Part shown: in pieces, positions 1 to 11,103 of the stretch | Position numbering within the stretch: the first letter of the stretch is position 1 | Layout of the letters: each line of letters starts with the position of its first letter | DNA from: Notospermus geniculatus | Taxonomy: Eukaryota; Nemertea; Pilidiophora; Heteronemertea; Lineidae | Length of the DNA stretch: 64,000 bases | Direction: 5' to 3' | NCBI GenBank assembly: GCA_002633025.1 | Contig: NMRB01000089.1 | Location: 587,974-651,973, forward strand | Made by a program: the position numbers and the translations under genes | The notes under the pieces: generated by a model | Told to the model about the DNA's origin: nothing | Databases searched by the model: none | What the model saw: the letters and a program-made list of their open reading frames with translations, nothing else

Positions 1-1870
1 GCGTGACCAAGAGCACTACAGTAACCTAGCAAAAGGAGTCAATGGAATTACTGAAGTAGAGTTCGATTGTGCACAGAAACAGGAATCAATTCAGAAGATG
101 TTGAAGTCACGCAATCCTTGATAAGGGGACAGCTGCGTGATTGCTTGGAGGAAAGAAAGTTGACCATGTTCCCTCACAGGAGGTTTGCTACCAAGCCACA
201 TTTACAAATGCTGCAAATGACCGTGTTTTGTACCTGCCACAGGACTGTCAGCATGAACGAAATGATTTACATTGTACTCTGATAATTGTCACAAGTGGTT
301 CCACTACAGGTGTGTTAACCTTTCCACACAGGATGCCCTGAAGATGGCAGTAGACGACGAATATGTCTGTCTCTCTTGTAAAAGGAACACAGACAAACCA
401 CGAAAAGGACATAATTGTGCCCGATAAAATGGGAGCCGAGTCGGGGGAAAGCCCCACCATATTTGAAGACATTTCAGCAATATGTTTTTCAGGACGAAAT
501 ATTACATGTACATTTTTGTAATTCATTCTCTAAATTCGCAATATCATCAAAATTACCTTTTTATATGGACGTAACGATGGGCTCTACCTTCTGTAGGCTA
601 TATTATGGGATTAATTATAAGTGGTCCAACTATATCTTACCTGAATTCAGATCTGTCTATGGACCGCTGAAAACGGCCTGGAATGATGCACGCCGGAATC
701 TGATGAGCAGTCCTATGGACTTGTTGTGAACCACGGCAATTTCTTCTTCCTCCTTCGGGTAGCTTGGGAGAAACATGAGAAAGCTGTGGTGATGACAAAT
801 GTCCAAAGTAGCAGAAGGAAAGAAAGAAATGTCCTCCACATCAGACAACTGGGGGACAAAATCGTAATCGATACGTTGCAGCCATGTACGTTTATTCTGT
901 GCAACGCCTAGGAGTTAAAAAGATCACACACTACTTCCTAGAGAAGGGCCACATGCAAAACGAAAATGATACTGTCCACTCCACCATCGAGGGGGCTAGG
1001 CACAGAAGATTTACTGTGGTGATGACAAATGTCCGAATGTTGTCATACATATGCCAATGTTCCTGGGAAATAGTTCATTCGGCCTGAGTTCAAGAAGGAG
1101 TTGCTTTGTGAAAAATTCTTCACGAAGGCGAAGGCGGCTACGTACAGGTTGCACACCAAAATGTAGGCATCAAGGTGAGCAATTTTGCCCTAAAGGACAT
1201 TTTTGGGCTCATGCCGCTCGAACCATTCGACAAGCAGGCAGAAAATTCCTGAACCAACCACCCCGTCAGTTGCAAGCCACACTTAAACCCTTTGTCCTCC
1301 GTGACATTACACCTGGAGACATGTTAGAAACACCAACGTGGGTTACTAGTACTTCCACTAACATGTTCTCATGCACTTGTAGTATTTACAATGTCCATAA
1401 GATTTGTGGCAAAACGGTTGCCTGCAGCAGTGTCAACATTTTATTCCCACTGAGGTCAATGAGAACATCCTGATTCTCACATGCATCAATAATGATACAT
1501 ATACAGTGGACCCTGTGTACCAGGATGCTGAAGGACCAATGTCACAATGTGACAACCTTAAACAAGTGTGGCCCTATTGGTGCAGAATTGTAGAAGCACC
1601 TCTCTTTGCAGAAAGAGTAGACAAGAGATGGTCACCCACCATCAGCCACACGTACACTCAGTCCATCAGCAACATCCACTCCTCAGCCAAAGCGCTGCAA
1701 ACTCGACGGTGAAGATGATGAAATGGCCAGGGCCATTGTGCTCACCTCTGTGACAAGTCTCCATGGTTAAGTGTGAAACTATGACTCTCATGGTGAATGT
1801 TGAAGGATCAGTACAGATAAGATGAAGCTGAACAAACCAAGAAGTATTTTTATGATCTGATCAGTATTAT
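1..1870. other. Degenerate intergenic DNA with repeat relics
   Basis: I see no supportable gene here. All open frames are short and lack domains. The stretch 1134-1345 is a diverged copy of sequence that recurs at about 48412-48600 and again after the gap at 49388-49510, so it belongs to a dispersed family. The words around 1040-1110 recur at about 47710-47780, at the end of the relic called there. Confidence 0.5.
1490..1650 (+). repeat. Dispersed exon-like relic unit, copy 1
   Basis: One copy of a roughly 150-bp unit that recurs at 3230-3640, 36715-36900 and 37080-37800. Each copy reads as a decayed peptide-coding block containing the words PYWCRIV and PLFAER. Several copies end in a donor-like GGGTAAGTTGACC. 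This looks like a tandemly duplicated exon from an unidentified gene or transposon. Confidence 0.5.
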
Positions 1871-1974
1871 CAGTCAATGACATAAACTCAGGTGATGGCA
1901 CCCGGAAGGAGTACAATTTCTGAATACAATGAATACAAGTGGTATTTGTGAACAAACTGCTTTCCTGTCTAGGT

Positions 1975-2530
1975 CACAGATGTCAAAAATTCTATTTTTC
2001 AAGATGGCCACCTGGTGGCCACACGTGACGTTCGTTGGGACTGAAATATCAGCAGGAATGTACAGGATTATACTTGCATAGATATTTAGACAACACTGAA
2101 ACATCGTAACATTTACTACCGATGAGATATGGCCAAAGTCAATTTTTCAAGATGGCAGCTTGGCAGCCATGTTGAACTCCAATTGAACCGAAATTTGGCA
2201 TATAAGTAGACAGTACCAAGACACATATTTAGGCACAGTTAAAGCATCCTAGCTCCCACTATTTATGAGGTGTGGGTCGAAGTCCATTTTTCAAGATGGC
2301 TCCCTGGCGGCCATATTTGACGTCGAATCTGACTGAAATTTACCATATATTTTTATGGTACCTAGATATATATTTTGACAACGTTAAAACATCCTACCTA
2401 CTCCTATTTATAAAATGTGGGTCAAAGTCCATTTTTCAAGATGGCTTCCTGGCGGCCATATTTGAAGTCCGATCGGGTTGAAATTTGGTGCATTCGTGCA
2501 GGGTGCCTAGATATATCTTCACCCCAAATC
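1975..2530 (+). repeat. Tandem ~140-bp repeat with TCAAGATGGC core
   Basis: Four diverged units repeat the order TTTTTCAAGATGGC, a GG(C/T)GGCCA(T/C) block, a GAAATTTGG-like block and a CCTAGATATAT-like block. Starts are near 1995, 2140, 2290 and 2435. No coding potential is visible. It merges downstream into the GAC-rich repeat end at 2868-2970. Confidence 0.6.
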
Positions 2531-2867
2531 ACAACACTCTATGTCAAATAGCAATGAAATGTGCCACCAAACAGTGAATTTTGAACTTTGACCTCTGTGA
2601 CCTTGAAAAGTAGGTCAAATCAAAAACCCGGGATTTATGTGATGAAGTCTCACCAGAGGAACCCACCATAAAAGTTTCGTGGTTCTAGCTAACAGCGTTC
2701 AGGAGATACGGCCGAAAGAAGGTTTTCACAAAGCGCCCCCTACAGGCCAGAGTGTACAAGCAACAGCGCTAAGTTTCGGTCCAGAGATAGTTTTTACCAT
2801 AGGGTACCTGTACACCAAATTTCAAGTTTGTAACCCAAGCGGTTTAGAAATGTGCCACCCCTGTTAA

Positions 2868-2970
2868 CGACGACGGACGACGGACGACGACGACGGACGA
2901 CGACGGACGACGACGTACGACGGACGACACACCATGAGAGAAGCTCACCTCCACAGAGGTGAGCTAAAAA
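2868..2970 (+). repeat. GAC/GGAC microsatellite with terminal hairpin
   Basis: About 65 bp of GAC and GGAC units are followed by AGCTCACCT, a short loop, AGGTGAGCT and then AAAAA. Related ends occur at 5190-5256, 48195-48282 and about 54850-54912. The hairpin-plus-CTAA ending resembles a Helitron 3' end, but a SINE-type tail would also fit. The family is inferred. Confidence 0.6.
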
Positions 2971-3229
2971 CAGGGGCTGTCTCACTACCATTGTCACTGA
3001 TTCAGAGTAACAAGACCCAAATGTGTCATTCACATGTTCTGATTCAGAGGAGAAAGATCCCACATGGAGACCAAATATGAGTGCCACAGAGAGTAATGAA
3101 CCATGCATTCATGAATCATGTATCAATTTAAAGTCAGGAATTTGCTGGAAGCACATTGCATTCCTATTGCTTTCTTGACTGATTTTGAATCATTTTTTGG
3201 ATGTAATGATAATTTAACATTAGCCTCGG

Positions 3230-3640
3230 CCTATGTGATGCTGAAGAACCTATGTCACAATGTGTGACATCCTTAAACAAGTGTGGCCTTATTGGTGCAG
3301 AATTGTTGAAGAACCTCTCTTTGCAGAAAGAGTAGACAAGAGATGGCTTTGGCTAAGTTGACCAGATTCTCACTGCATCAATGATGATACAGTGGATCCT
3401 GTCTTCAAGGAAGCGAACGACCCATTTCCCAACGTGACATTCTGAAACAAGTGTGCCCCTATTGGTGCAGGATTGTTGAAGTACCTCTCTTTGCAGAGAG
3501 AGTACACAAGAGATGGATTCTGGGTGAGTTGACCAGATTCTCACATGCCTCAATGATGATACTGTGGATCCTGTCTTCAAGGAAGCGGAACGAACCATGT
3601 CGCAATGTCGCAACGCGACATCCTTAAACAAGTGTACTGT
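3230..3640 (+). repeat. Exon-like relic units, copies 2-3
   Basis: Two or three diverged units of the family seen at 1490-1650. Each contains the PYWCRIV-type peptide block and an AAGAGATGG boundary. 3400-3640 is nearly identical to 37530-37740, so part of this block was copied recently between the two sites. Confidence 0.55.
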
Positions 3641-4637
3641 AGAATTGGTCGAGTATTGTGATGCGCTGTAATTTTCCTGTTTTGTAAGCTGATTCCTGCT
3701 TGGTTGCCGAGCACAGGGTGAGGGGTTAGCTTCGCAGTATAAAAGCTAGCTCTCATCCTGTGTTAGGCAGTTCCATCCAGCGATCAGTACCGCTCACACC
3801 GTGTACATATTATCTTGTCTGACTGAATACAACAGCGATTTATCAAGGTACTTAATGCGTTTGGTGTTCATTTACATACACTGTACATGGTACACTAATG
3901 CATGCATGCTTGCACATGTGTGTATTGTTACGCCACTGACCACCATTGTCACTGCCAGCGACAACTTTGAGGAACGATCCCCGCCACACAGGCTCGCACA
4001 CCGCCCCGCGTAAACGTTACAGTACCCCTATTGGTGCAGAACTGTTGAAGAACCTCAATTAGCAGGAAGAGTACACAAGAGATGGTTTCAGGGTGAGTTG
4101 ACCAGATGCACGACTGTACTCATCTTCTTTTTTTCCAGATATAACAGGGATCAAAAGGACGGGCAGAAGAATTCAAGAGGACTGTTCTTTGGAAACCAAC
4201 CAGTGTCGGGCCTGTGGCCAACAGTTCGAATGTCCATCTGGATTTTTTAAAAGGGCATGGTGCATCCACTACTCTGCCAGTCAATGCTCTGTCCGATGTG
4301 AGATGTCTCTTTGTGGCCAGACAAAGAGTGATATGGAGTGGGAGTGCGACAAGTAGTTTCCTTTATTTCTGCGTCCACAACAGTTAGCTGCAGAAAGAAC
4401 ATTAAGAAAATGGCGGAACTGCTATCAGAAAGTCTTGAAATTCTACTCCATTAGGGAGGAGTTTCCTGTCAATTGTAAGACATTTGTCAGCCAGGGAGGA
4501 TCTAGAAAGAAGAGGATGATGGTGCCATCCCCATCGCCTGGCCTAACCGTAGTGATGATGCTATTAGTGATCGTACTGGACCAGCGCCATCGTCATCCAG
4601 ACTGAAGAAGAAGGTATGCCACGGAAACTGACTGGAC
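3641..4637. other. No supported gene
   Basis: Unique-looking sequence with a TATA-like GTATAAAAGC at 3737-3746. No downstream ORF of note is visible. I see nothing further that can be called. Confidence 0.4.
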
Positions 4638-4979
4638 GTGCCATCACAGACTATTATTACTCCAATTGCTCCAATAATCAATCCTGTCCAAATGGAAAAA
4701 GCTACAATGCAAGCTGAACTTATTGGCATTGAAGTATCATTGTCATACAGGTGCACAACATGTGCGAAGTCTAACGCTTACATTGCTACTTCATTAGCAC
4801 GTTGCCACTACTGCAACTCGCAACTGAAGTTGCAGAAATGCGACAAGATATACGAAGCGAGAGCAACTCTCCTGGATGGTAAACACTGCCATCATCTTGT
4901 CTTCTCACAGAGTTGCTTATCGGATGTGGTGGAATCAAAAACCTGTTATAATGTTACTTATCCTTATTTGATACATTGA
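4638..4979 (+). CDS. Zinc-binding, OB-like fragment (RPA-like?)
   Basis: A 113-residue open stretch ending in TGA. It contains CTTC and CHYC pairs about 15 residues apart, then a further Cys, a short strand-like stretch (IYEARATLLDG) and HHLVFSQSCLSDVV. Paired CxxC knuckles inside a strand-rich domain are typical of the C-terminal OB fold of RPA1-type proteins, which transposons such as Helitrons also carry. The match is by eye only. It may be one exon of a decayed gene, and the ATG is not convincing as a true start. Confidence 0.25.
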   Translation: MPSQTIITPIAPIINPVQMEKATMQAELIGIEVSLSYRCTTCAKSNAYIATSLARCHYCNSQLKLQKCDKIYEARATLLDGKHCHHLVFSQSCLSDVVESKTCYNVTYPYLIH

Positions 4980-5189
4980 TGATTGATTTGAAGACAATCC
5001 GGTCATTAGTTTAGAAGTTATTACAGTTCTTATGTTTTTGGTTTTGGCCACCTGGAGGCGAAGCCAAGCTAACAATCGAATCGGACTGAAACTTGGTATC
5101 GTACGTCATATGACGTAAGAATATATGTGCCAAGTTTTACATCAATGGCTCAACAGCTAGTGGTTACGAAATGCGCCCTGCTAACATAC

Positions 5190-5256
5190 GGCAAACGACG
5201 ACGACCGACAAGGGACGCTGCAGCACACTATAAGCTCACACATGCGTGAGCTAAAA
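5190..5256 (+). repeat. Degenerate GAC-rich repeat end with hairpin
   Basis: A shorter relative of the 2868-2970 repeat. A GACGACGACC run is followed by AGCTCAC, loop, GTGAGCT and AAAAA. Confidence 0.5.
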
Positions 5257-5608
5257 AGGTACAATACAGTCATGACAGTCCAAAATTAAAGTCCACCACG
5301 ATGCGTTTCGCGTGCACAGGACGTGGACTCGGAGAAGACGATGATGTCACCAGCCGTTTCACCAGCAGTGGGTACATGAACTTGCAGACGAAATATGTTG
5401 CGGACGAAACAGATGTAATGAAATTGAGTGCGTGGGGCTCACATATTGACACATTACAAATGAGAAGCTCTTACCACTTGACGAATGTCAGCATAAAGAC
5501 TTTCAACAATGTCACACACTTGTCAACAACGCAACGCACCACCACAATTAAAGCAATACCGCCGCTACAAAACTGGAAAAATCTTCATGATGCTGAGGTC
5601 TTCCAGCT

Positions 5609-6989
5609 AGTAGTATGTCCACCCAGATACCACACTTTTTAAATGATGACGTAATAGGATGACCTTGAGGTGATTACGTAATTACGTAACATTGCCAGGT
5701 GATATAGCTTCATTACTAATGAGGTGTTAATTAAATGATGCGTGATAAATGTTTTTCTTGGTAGGGGGGTGCTAATTAGATGATTCATTATGTACAGGGC
5801 TATTGTGTTCTCTTTTTCATTTTAACAATGACAAAAATTTGTTTGTTTACAAAATGCGGACACATTTCCTGATGCCATAATATGGTCCCAAAATGTTAAT
5901 TATAACTCAACAATGACAAGTAATGACAAGCAACAGGTGGTTCATTGTGTACCGGGCTATTGTGTTTTTTCATTTTAAAAATGACAAAATGAGCTTGTTT
6001 ACAAAATGCATGATTTTTTTTCTCTGTGTTATCAAACCTTTTCTTTCATTTCTTAGAAATTTTTTATGTTTCAGCAGGCAATATACCTTGGGTGATTTGT
6101 CTCCTGGTAAATGATTTTGTGATCATTAGAAGGACCGTTTGTATCTTTTAGGTCTATAGCCTACTTAGCAATCGCTGATGTACCCGTCGGCCACGCACTC
6201 AGTGGCAGCCACAATCACAGGGTGTACAACATTGGTGAAATTCCGCCGAATATGCTGATCGACGCCTGTACATGTAGCTATGCACTGGGTGCACCTCACT
6301 CGGAAACATCCAGTACACATGATCATCTCCCACGGTCGCTTGAATGTCATGCAGCCAAAGCACGCCGCATCGGCACCCTCTTCGTCGTATAGACCTCGGA
6401 ACAGTGCATGCATACATTGTAGCCTCCACATTTTCTCCATACATGTTATCGAGAGTTCTCTGGATGAAGTCTGTGTACGACATCTTGCAGGCAGCTTCGA
6501 GTGTGATGGGACTATGCCCAGGCCTAGACGTGTAATTTATACCGGAGATGATCTACCTACTGTTTCACACATCAACACATGCATACCATAGGCCTAACTA
6601 ACTCAGCATGTGTTGGGGCATTAATTGCTCATCACCTCATATTCTGAAGGCACTGACTCTATTGAAGAAATATAGATAATTAACTTCGTAAATTGAAAGG
6701 TGTGAAAACGTTTCTCACCACACCTCATTACAGAGGGCACTGCCAACAGTATGTGTTTTTACGCATGATGTATCCCCTAGCATTATGACAAAATGAACAT
6801 GTTTACAAAACTTGAGCCCTTTTTCTGATGGGGTGATATGTTCATTGTAGAAACACAGTCAGAATTTTCACAATGTCTTGAGGGCGTCCCCAAACGTGTT
6901 GGAAGTAAAGAGAAGATTTTATTTTGTGGTGATCAATTTTATTACACATAGGTTCACAAGTTACAGCTGAACATGAAGCCTGCACTTGC
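5609..6989 (+). repeat. Left terminal inverted repeat
   Basis: A 1,381-bp arm matching the reverse complement of 8165-9545. Differences noticed include one base near 6455, one near 6290 and one near 6895. Its inner edge is at the TGCACTTGC word. The arm carries its own copy of the Cys-rich ORF and its TATA box. Confidence 0.85.
6165..6440 (-). CDS. Small Cys-rich protein in left TIR
   Basis: A 91-residue frame with clustered pairs CFGC, CTGC and CTQC followed by another Cys, a spacing that suggests zinc binding. Transcription would run outward, toward the element end. A TATA box (TTTATA on the plus strand, 6536-6541) lies about 100 bp upstream. An overlapping frame (6199-6483, 94 residues) starts at an earlier ATG and ends in its own Cys-rich tail, so which frame is used, or whether a frameshift joins them, is undecided. 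It is near-identical to 8705-8989 (one Arg/Lys difference in the shared part). I do not recognise the family. Confidence 0.4.
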   Translation of the reverse strand: MEKMWRLQCMHALFRGLYDEEGADAACFGCMTFKRPWEMIMCTGCFRVRCTQCIATCTGVDQHIRRNFTNVVHPVIVAATECVADGYISDC

Positions 6990-7051
6990 GGTGATCTGAA
7001 TTAGAGAATAAACAATGAGTGGTTATCAGTCTTTAGGCTTATGGCCTGTGA

Positions 7052-7645
7052 TCAGTCCTCCTCAGATTCAACTTCCGATGGTATCATCTTGTTCACCATG
7101 TATTTACGGTAGGAAAGTGCAGCACTGACTGCCTCATCTCGATCAAAGCCATCCAGCTCGAGATCTCGTACTTTTTCCATGATGACCTTGTATACAGGAA
7201 GTTTCCGAAAAATGTGCAGCCTTATCACTTCATTCTTAAAGATCCTTCGCAGAGATTTTCTGTACTTGGGGAGGAGCAGTTTATGAACCCTCTCACGAGC
7301 CTCTCCTCTATCAATGTCATTTAGCTCTTCTAGCATATGATCCCTTTCATCCGCATGCTCAGCATATGCTTGTTCAACCATTTCAGAGACTATTGCCGGT
7401 AGTTTACGATTTCCATAATCGTTCTCACTGTCTTCATCTGTATTCTCCGTATCATCTGACGAATCAGGAATGACACTACTGTCTTCACTGTCTTCAATAT
7501 CGTCACTGGATTCTTCACTCTGCCTTTCAGCCATTTCATCTTTATGGTCCATATCAGCATCTTCTGTATGCATTGACCTGTTGTGTCGGTACAGACTGAA
7601 TCGGGTAGCAAAATGTCTGCCACACTTTGCACAGAGATGGGCCAT
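7052..7645 (-). CDS. C2H2 zinc-finger acidic protein
   Basis: A 197-residue intact ORF in the unique centre of the element. Residues about 5-26 form one C2H2 finger (CAKC, then H and H). A Ser/Asp/Glu-rich stretch covers about 35-80, and a basic, helical C-terminal half runs to about 185, ending in an acidic tail. A single N-terminal finger with an acidic linker suggests a DNA-binding accessory or regulatory protein, but no transposase motif is present. It starts at the first ATG after the transcriptional upstream region. A poly(A) signal in this orientation lies just inside the left TIR at about 6918. Function is unknown. Confidence 0.6.
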   Translation of the reverse strand: MAHLCAKCGRHFATRFSLYRHNRSMHTEDADMDHKDEMAERQSEESSDDIEDSEDSSVIPDSSDDTENTDEDSENDYGNRKLPAIVSEMVEQAYAEHADERDHMLEELNDIDRGEARERVHKLLLPKYRKSLRRIFKNEVIRLHIFRKLPVYKVIMEKVRDLELDGFDRDEAVSAALSYRKYMVNKMIPSEVESEED

Positions 7646-7852
7646 CTTTCTTTTACAATGGATTAATGTTATGGGGATATCATCACACTTTTATTGAAAA
7701 CAAACGATCAGGTACTGTACGCTATGTGCCCATAGGCCTACTTTCAAATCATGGGCACATAGCTATTCATCATGTACACATAATGTACAACAGGTGCAAG
7801 CTACAACGGAACTGTGCAGCCCAGCCATTGATACAGGCTTGGAGTGGGCAGC

Positions 7853-8165
7853 TTTATTTTACTGATGTGCAGTATGAGCACGTGACACATGTGTACATAA
7901 TGGCACATGTGCATATGCGTACATAGTGTACATAGCGTACAACCCGTCCATAAGGCCCATATCTATTCATACAGGTTTATTTTACTGATGTGTAGTATGT
8001 ACGCATGGCACATGTGCACATAATATGCACATGTGCATATGCGTACATAGTGTACATAGCGTACAACCCGTCAATAAGGCCCATATCTATTCATACAGGT
8101 TTATTTTACTGATGTGCAGTATGTACGCATGGCACATGTGCACATAATATGCACATGTGCAAGTG
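7853..8165 (+). repeat. Tandem ~123-bp repeat inside the element
   Basis: Two full units and a partial third, each with TTTATTTTACTGATGTG(C/T)AGTATG followed by runs of GCACATGTGC and GTACATA words. The unit is rich in ACATGT and GTAC palindromes. It lies between the C2H2 gene and the right TIR. Confidence 0.75.
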
Positions 8166-8612
8166 CAAGTGCAGGCTTCATGTTCAGCTGTAACTTGTGA
8201 ACCTATGTGTAATAAAATTGATCACCACAAAATAAAATCTTCTCTTTACTTCCAACACGTTTGGGGACGCACTCAAGACATTGTGAAAATTCTGACTGTG
8301 TTTCTACAATGAACATATCACCCCATCAGAAAAAGGGCTCAAGTTTTGTAAACATGTTCATTTTGTCATAATGCTAGGGGATACATCATGCGTAAAAACA
8401 CATACTGTTGGCAGTGCCCTCTGTAATGAGGTGTGGTGAGAAACGTTTTCACACCTTTCAATTTACGAAGTTAATTATCTATATTTCTTCAATAGAGTCA
8501 GTGCCTTCAGAATATGAGGTGATGAGCAATTAATGCCCCAACACATGCTGAGTTAGTTAGGCCTATGGTATGCATGTGTTGATGTGTGAAACAGTAGGTA
8601 GATCATCTCCGG

Positions 8613-8618
8613 TATAAA
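8613..8618 (+). promoter_or_regulatory. TATA box for TIR Cys-rich gene
   Basis: GGTATAAATT lies 58 bp before the ATG at 8671 and 92 bp before that at 8705. The same box is present in the left arm (6536-6541, minus strand). This places a promoter in each TIR. Confidence 0.5.
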
Positions 8619-8704
8619 TTACACGTCTAGGCCTGGGCATAGTCCCATCACACTCGAAGCTGCCTGCAAGATGTCGTACACAGACTTCATCCAGAGAACT
8701 CTCG

Positions 8705-8989
8705 ATGACATGTATGGAGAAAATGTGGAGGCTACAATGTATGCATGCACTGTTCCGAGGTCTATACGACGAAGAGGGTGCCGATGCGGCGTGCTTTGGC
8801 TGCATGACATTCAAGCGACCGTGGGAGATGATCATGTGTACTGGATGTTTCCGAGTGAAGTGCACCCAGTGCATAGCTACATGTACAGGCGTCGATCAGC
8901 ATATTCGGCGGAATTTCACCAATGTTGTACACCCTGTGATTGTGGCTGCCACTGAGTGCGTGGCCGACGGGTACATCAGCGATTGCTAA
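8705..8989 (+). CDS. Small Cys-rich protein in right TIR
   Basis: A 94-residue frame, the right-arm copy of the gene at 6165-6440, with CFGC, CTGC and CTQC pairs. This copy has an extra ATG three codons upstream that is ATA in the left arm. The competing frame 8671-8955 begins at the ATG closest to the TATA box and ends with a CCTPCDCGCH tail. Both frames are open over about 280 bp, which is itself unusual. The protein is transcribed outward, toward the right end of the element. Confidence 0.4.
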   Translation: MTCMEKMWRLQCMHALFRGLYDEEGADAACFGCMTFKRPWEMIMCTGCFRVKCTQCIATCTGVDQHIRRNFTNVVHPVIVAATECVADGYISDC

Positions 8990-9550
8990 GTAGGCTATAG
9001 ACCTAAAAGATACAAACGGTCCTTCTAATGATCACAAAATCATTTACCAGGAGACAAATCACCCAAGGTATATTGCCTGCTGAAACATAAAAAATTTCTA
9101 AGAAATGAAAGAAAAGGTTTGATAACACAGAGAAAAAAAATCATGCATTTTGTAAACAAGCTCATTTTGTCATTTTTAAAATGAAAAAACACAATAGCCC
9201 GGTACACAATGAACCACCTGTTGCTTGTCATTACTTGTCATTGTTGAGTTATAATTAACATTTTGGGACCATATTATGGCATCAGGAAATGTGTCCGCAT
9301 TTTGTAAACAAACAAATTTTTGTCATTGTTAAAATGAAAAAGAGAACACAATAGCCCTGTACATAATGAATCATCTAATTAGCACCCCCCTACCAAGAAA
9401 AACATTTATCACGCATCATTTAATTAACACCTCATTAGTAATGAAGCTATATCACCTGGCAATGTTACGTAATTACGTAATCACCTCAAGGTCATCCTAT
9501 TACGTCATCATTTAAAAAGTGTGGTATCTGGGTGGACATACTACTCAGCT

Positions 9551-10690
9551 CTCAAAATTCCATGTTGAAATTCTAGCCCTCGAAATACTGAGCCAGCACA
9601 CTTGTGTATATTGGCCTACACAGTTTTGGTGGGAAACTATAATGTATATGGGACATACTGGAGTAGAATATCAACAAATCAGAATGAAAAATGAACCACA
9701 AATGCCTGTTTAATGACTTTGTTTATCAAACATTGTCAAATGACTCCAAAACAAAGTTGTTTCCTTGAACTCTCTTAGCAGGCCGAGGTATCATTCTCTG
9801 AATTGGGCACCAACTGACAAAAGAACGATGAACAAGGGAACACGTGCGCTGTCACTCCACAGTCATGCCGACACTTCAAAACAAAAATTAGTAATTTATC
9901 CGCAATGTATTCATATCTCTTGACGCCATATTCGCGCTCTTCTTTCTGATTGGTCAGTCAACTCCAGTCATGAACAGTAATGAATGTAGTTCTGCATAAC
10001 AACAGTGACCATATTTGGCACAGCTTCTGCCCTCACACACTTGTCTGGAACCTGCGGGTAAGCACTGTCACTCAAACTACGCACAAGGTGGCAAAACAAT
10101 CCTTTCTAGGCCCTTAACCTGAATATTCTAAAGTTACACGCGTGTTGGCCTAATCGCACCTGCTCAATACAACGCTTATGCAGTGGTCAGTGTAAACCCT
10201 GAATCCCCCCTGGTCAGAAGATAGATATCTTATTAGACCCTTTGTTCTTGGGTGGGAAGGGGTTAACACTACATGATGGCTACAGTCCTTTTTGAATCAA
10301 GGTATATATCTTATTAGACCCCTTGGCCTAGACCCAAATAGGTTACCTGTTAAAGCTTGTGTGCATCTCTTCACTGTTAGTAGCAGAAAAAGCTGAGCTT
10401 TTACACAAATTCACTGTTCAAACATCAGGCCTGTTGTTAGTTCTAAGCCTTTTCTCAAATGTTATTGAACTGTAGTTTTCATCTGTTTGGCCATTCGTTG
10501 TGCATCTTATTGTTGTTCGACTTCCATACCTTGGCTCCACTGGTCTTTAAGTAGGGCACTATGTCATGGAAGTAGGTCAGGTCAAACATACACTTCATCA
10601 GCTTTAGTTTGACACTAATTAAAAAAAAAAAAAAAAAAAACTCAATAGTCCCGCGCCTTCAACAAAGTTGGTTGATCTACGACCCTGCTG
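9551..10690. other. No supported gene
   Basis: AT-rich flanking DNA. Two similar words (ATATCTTATTAGACCC near 10225 and 10310) form a short internal repeat. A 20-base A tract starts at 10621. I see no gene. Confidence 0.4.
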
Positions 10691-10694
10691 AGCA

Positions 10695-10945
10695 GTGCGT
10701 TTCGCTGAAAGACTTGCTGGCTAAGTCGCATTTGTTGCGTCGCCCTGAAGCACTAACGAAACAGCAATTGATTCAGGCTAAACATCTTCGTCACCAAAAC
10801 ACCCATTGGAACGCTCATTTTTTGAAAAGATTAAATTTTCACATCAGGAAATTTAGCGTGCCACAGAACAAGCTTAAAAAACATAAACAGCTGCGTCGTG
10901 CGAGAGCATTTCTGGTTAGCCGGTAAGACTTTCAGCGAAACGCAC
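10695..10945. mobile_element. MITE-like hairpin element
   Basis: The ends are inverted copies of about 30 bp, GTGCGTTTCGCTGAAAG at the left and its complement at the right, with slightly diverged inner parts. The open frame inside is not credible as a gene. No target duplication was identified. Confidence 0.55.
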
Positions 10946-10963
10946 CCGTGTCGAACGCTTAAG

Positions 10964-11103
10964 GCTGGCTTCACACTGCGAGCGAAATGGCGAAGCGAAG
11001 CAAATTTCCATTGTCCTATAGCGTTACAGGCCATTGTCATGCTTCCAGATCTTTTCACCACATCGCTTCGCTTCGCCATTTCGCTCGCAGTGTGAAAGCG
11101 AGC
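10964..11103. mobile_element. MITE with ~37-bp inverted ends
   Basis: The left arm contains TTCACACTGCGAGCGAAAT and the right arm the complement, separated by about 65 bp. It is a compact palindromic element without coding capacity. It sits 18 bp from the preceding hairpin element. Confidence 0.6.

Larger units (their letters stand above)
5609..9545. mobile_element. 3.94-kb element with 1,381-bp TIRs
   Basis: The outer ends are exact inverted copies beginning 5'-AGTAGTATGTCC. The direct repeat CAGCT lies immediately outside both ends (5604-5608 and 9546-9550), which fits a 5-bp target-site duplication. The arms are nearly identical, with only a few mismatches seen. Inside are one C2H2 zinc-finger ORF (minus strand), a tandem repeat and one Cys-rich ORF in each arm. 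No transposase, integrase or polymerase is visible, so it is probably non-autonomous. The AG...CT termini and 5-6-bp duplication resemble Polinton/Maverick or integrase-mobilised DNA, but no core gene supports that placement. Confidence 0.8.
8165..9545 (-). repeat. Right terminal inverted repeat
   Basis: A 1,381-bp arm, the inverted copy of 5609-6989. Equal arm lengths and near identity suggest recent insertion or gene conversion. Confidence 0.85.

Noticed and set aside
10609-10926. 105-residue ORF with poly-Lys start
   Set aside because: The start is the translated A tract and the rest spans a palindromic MITE.
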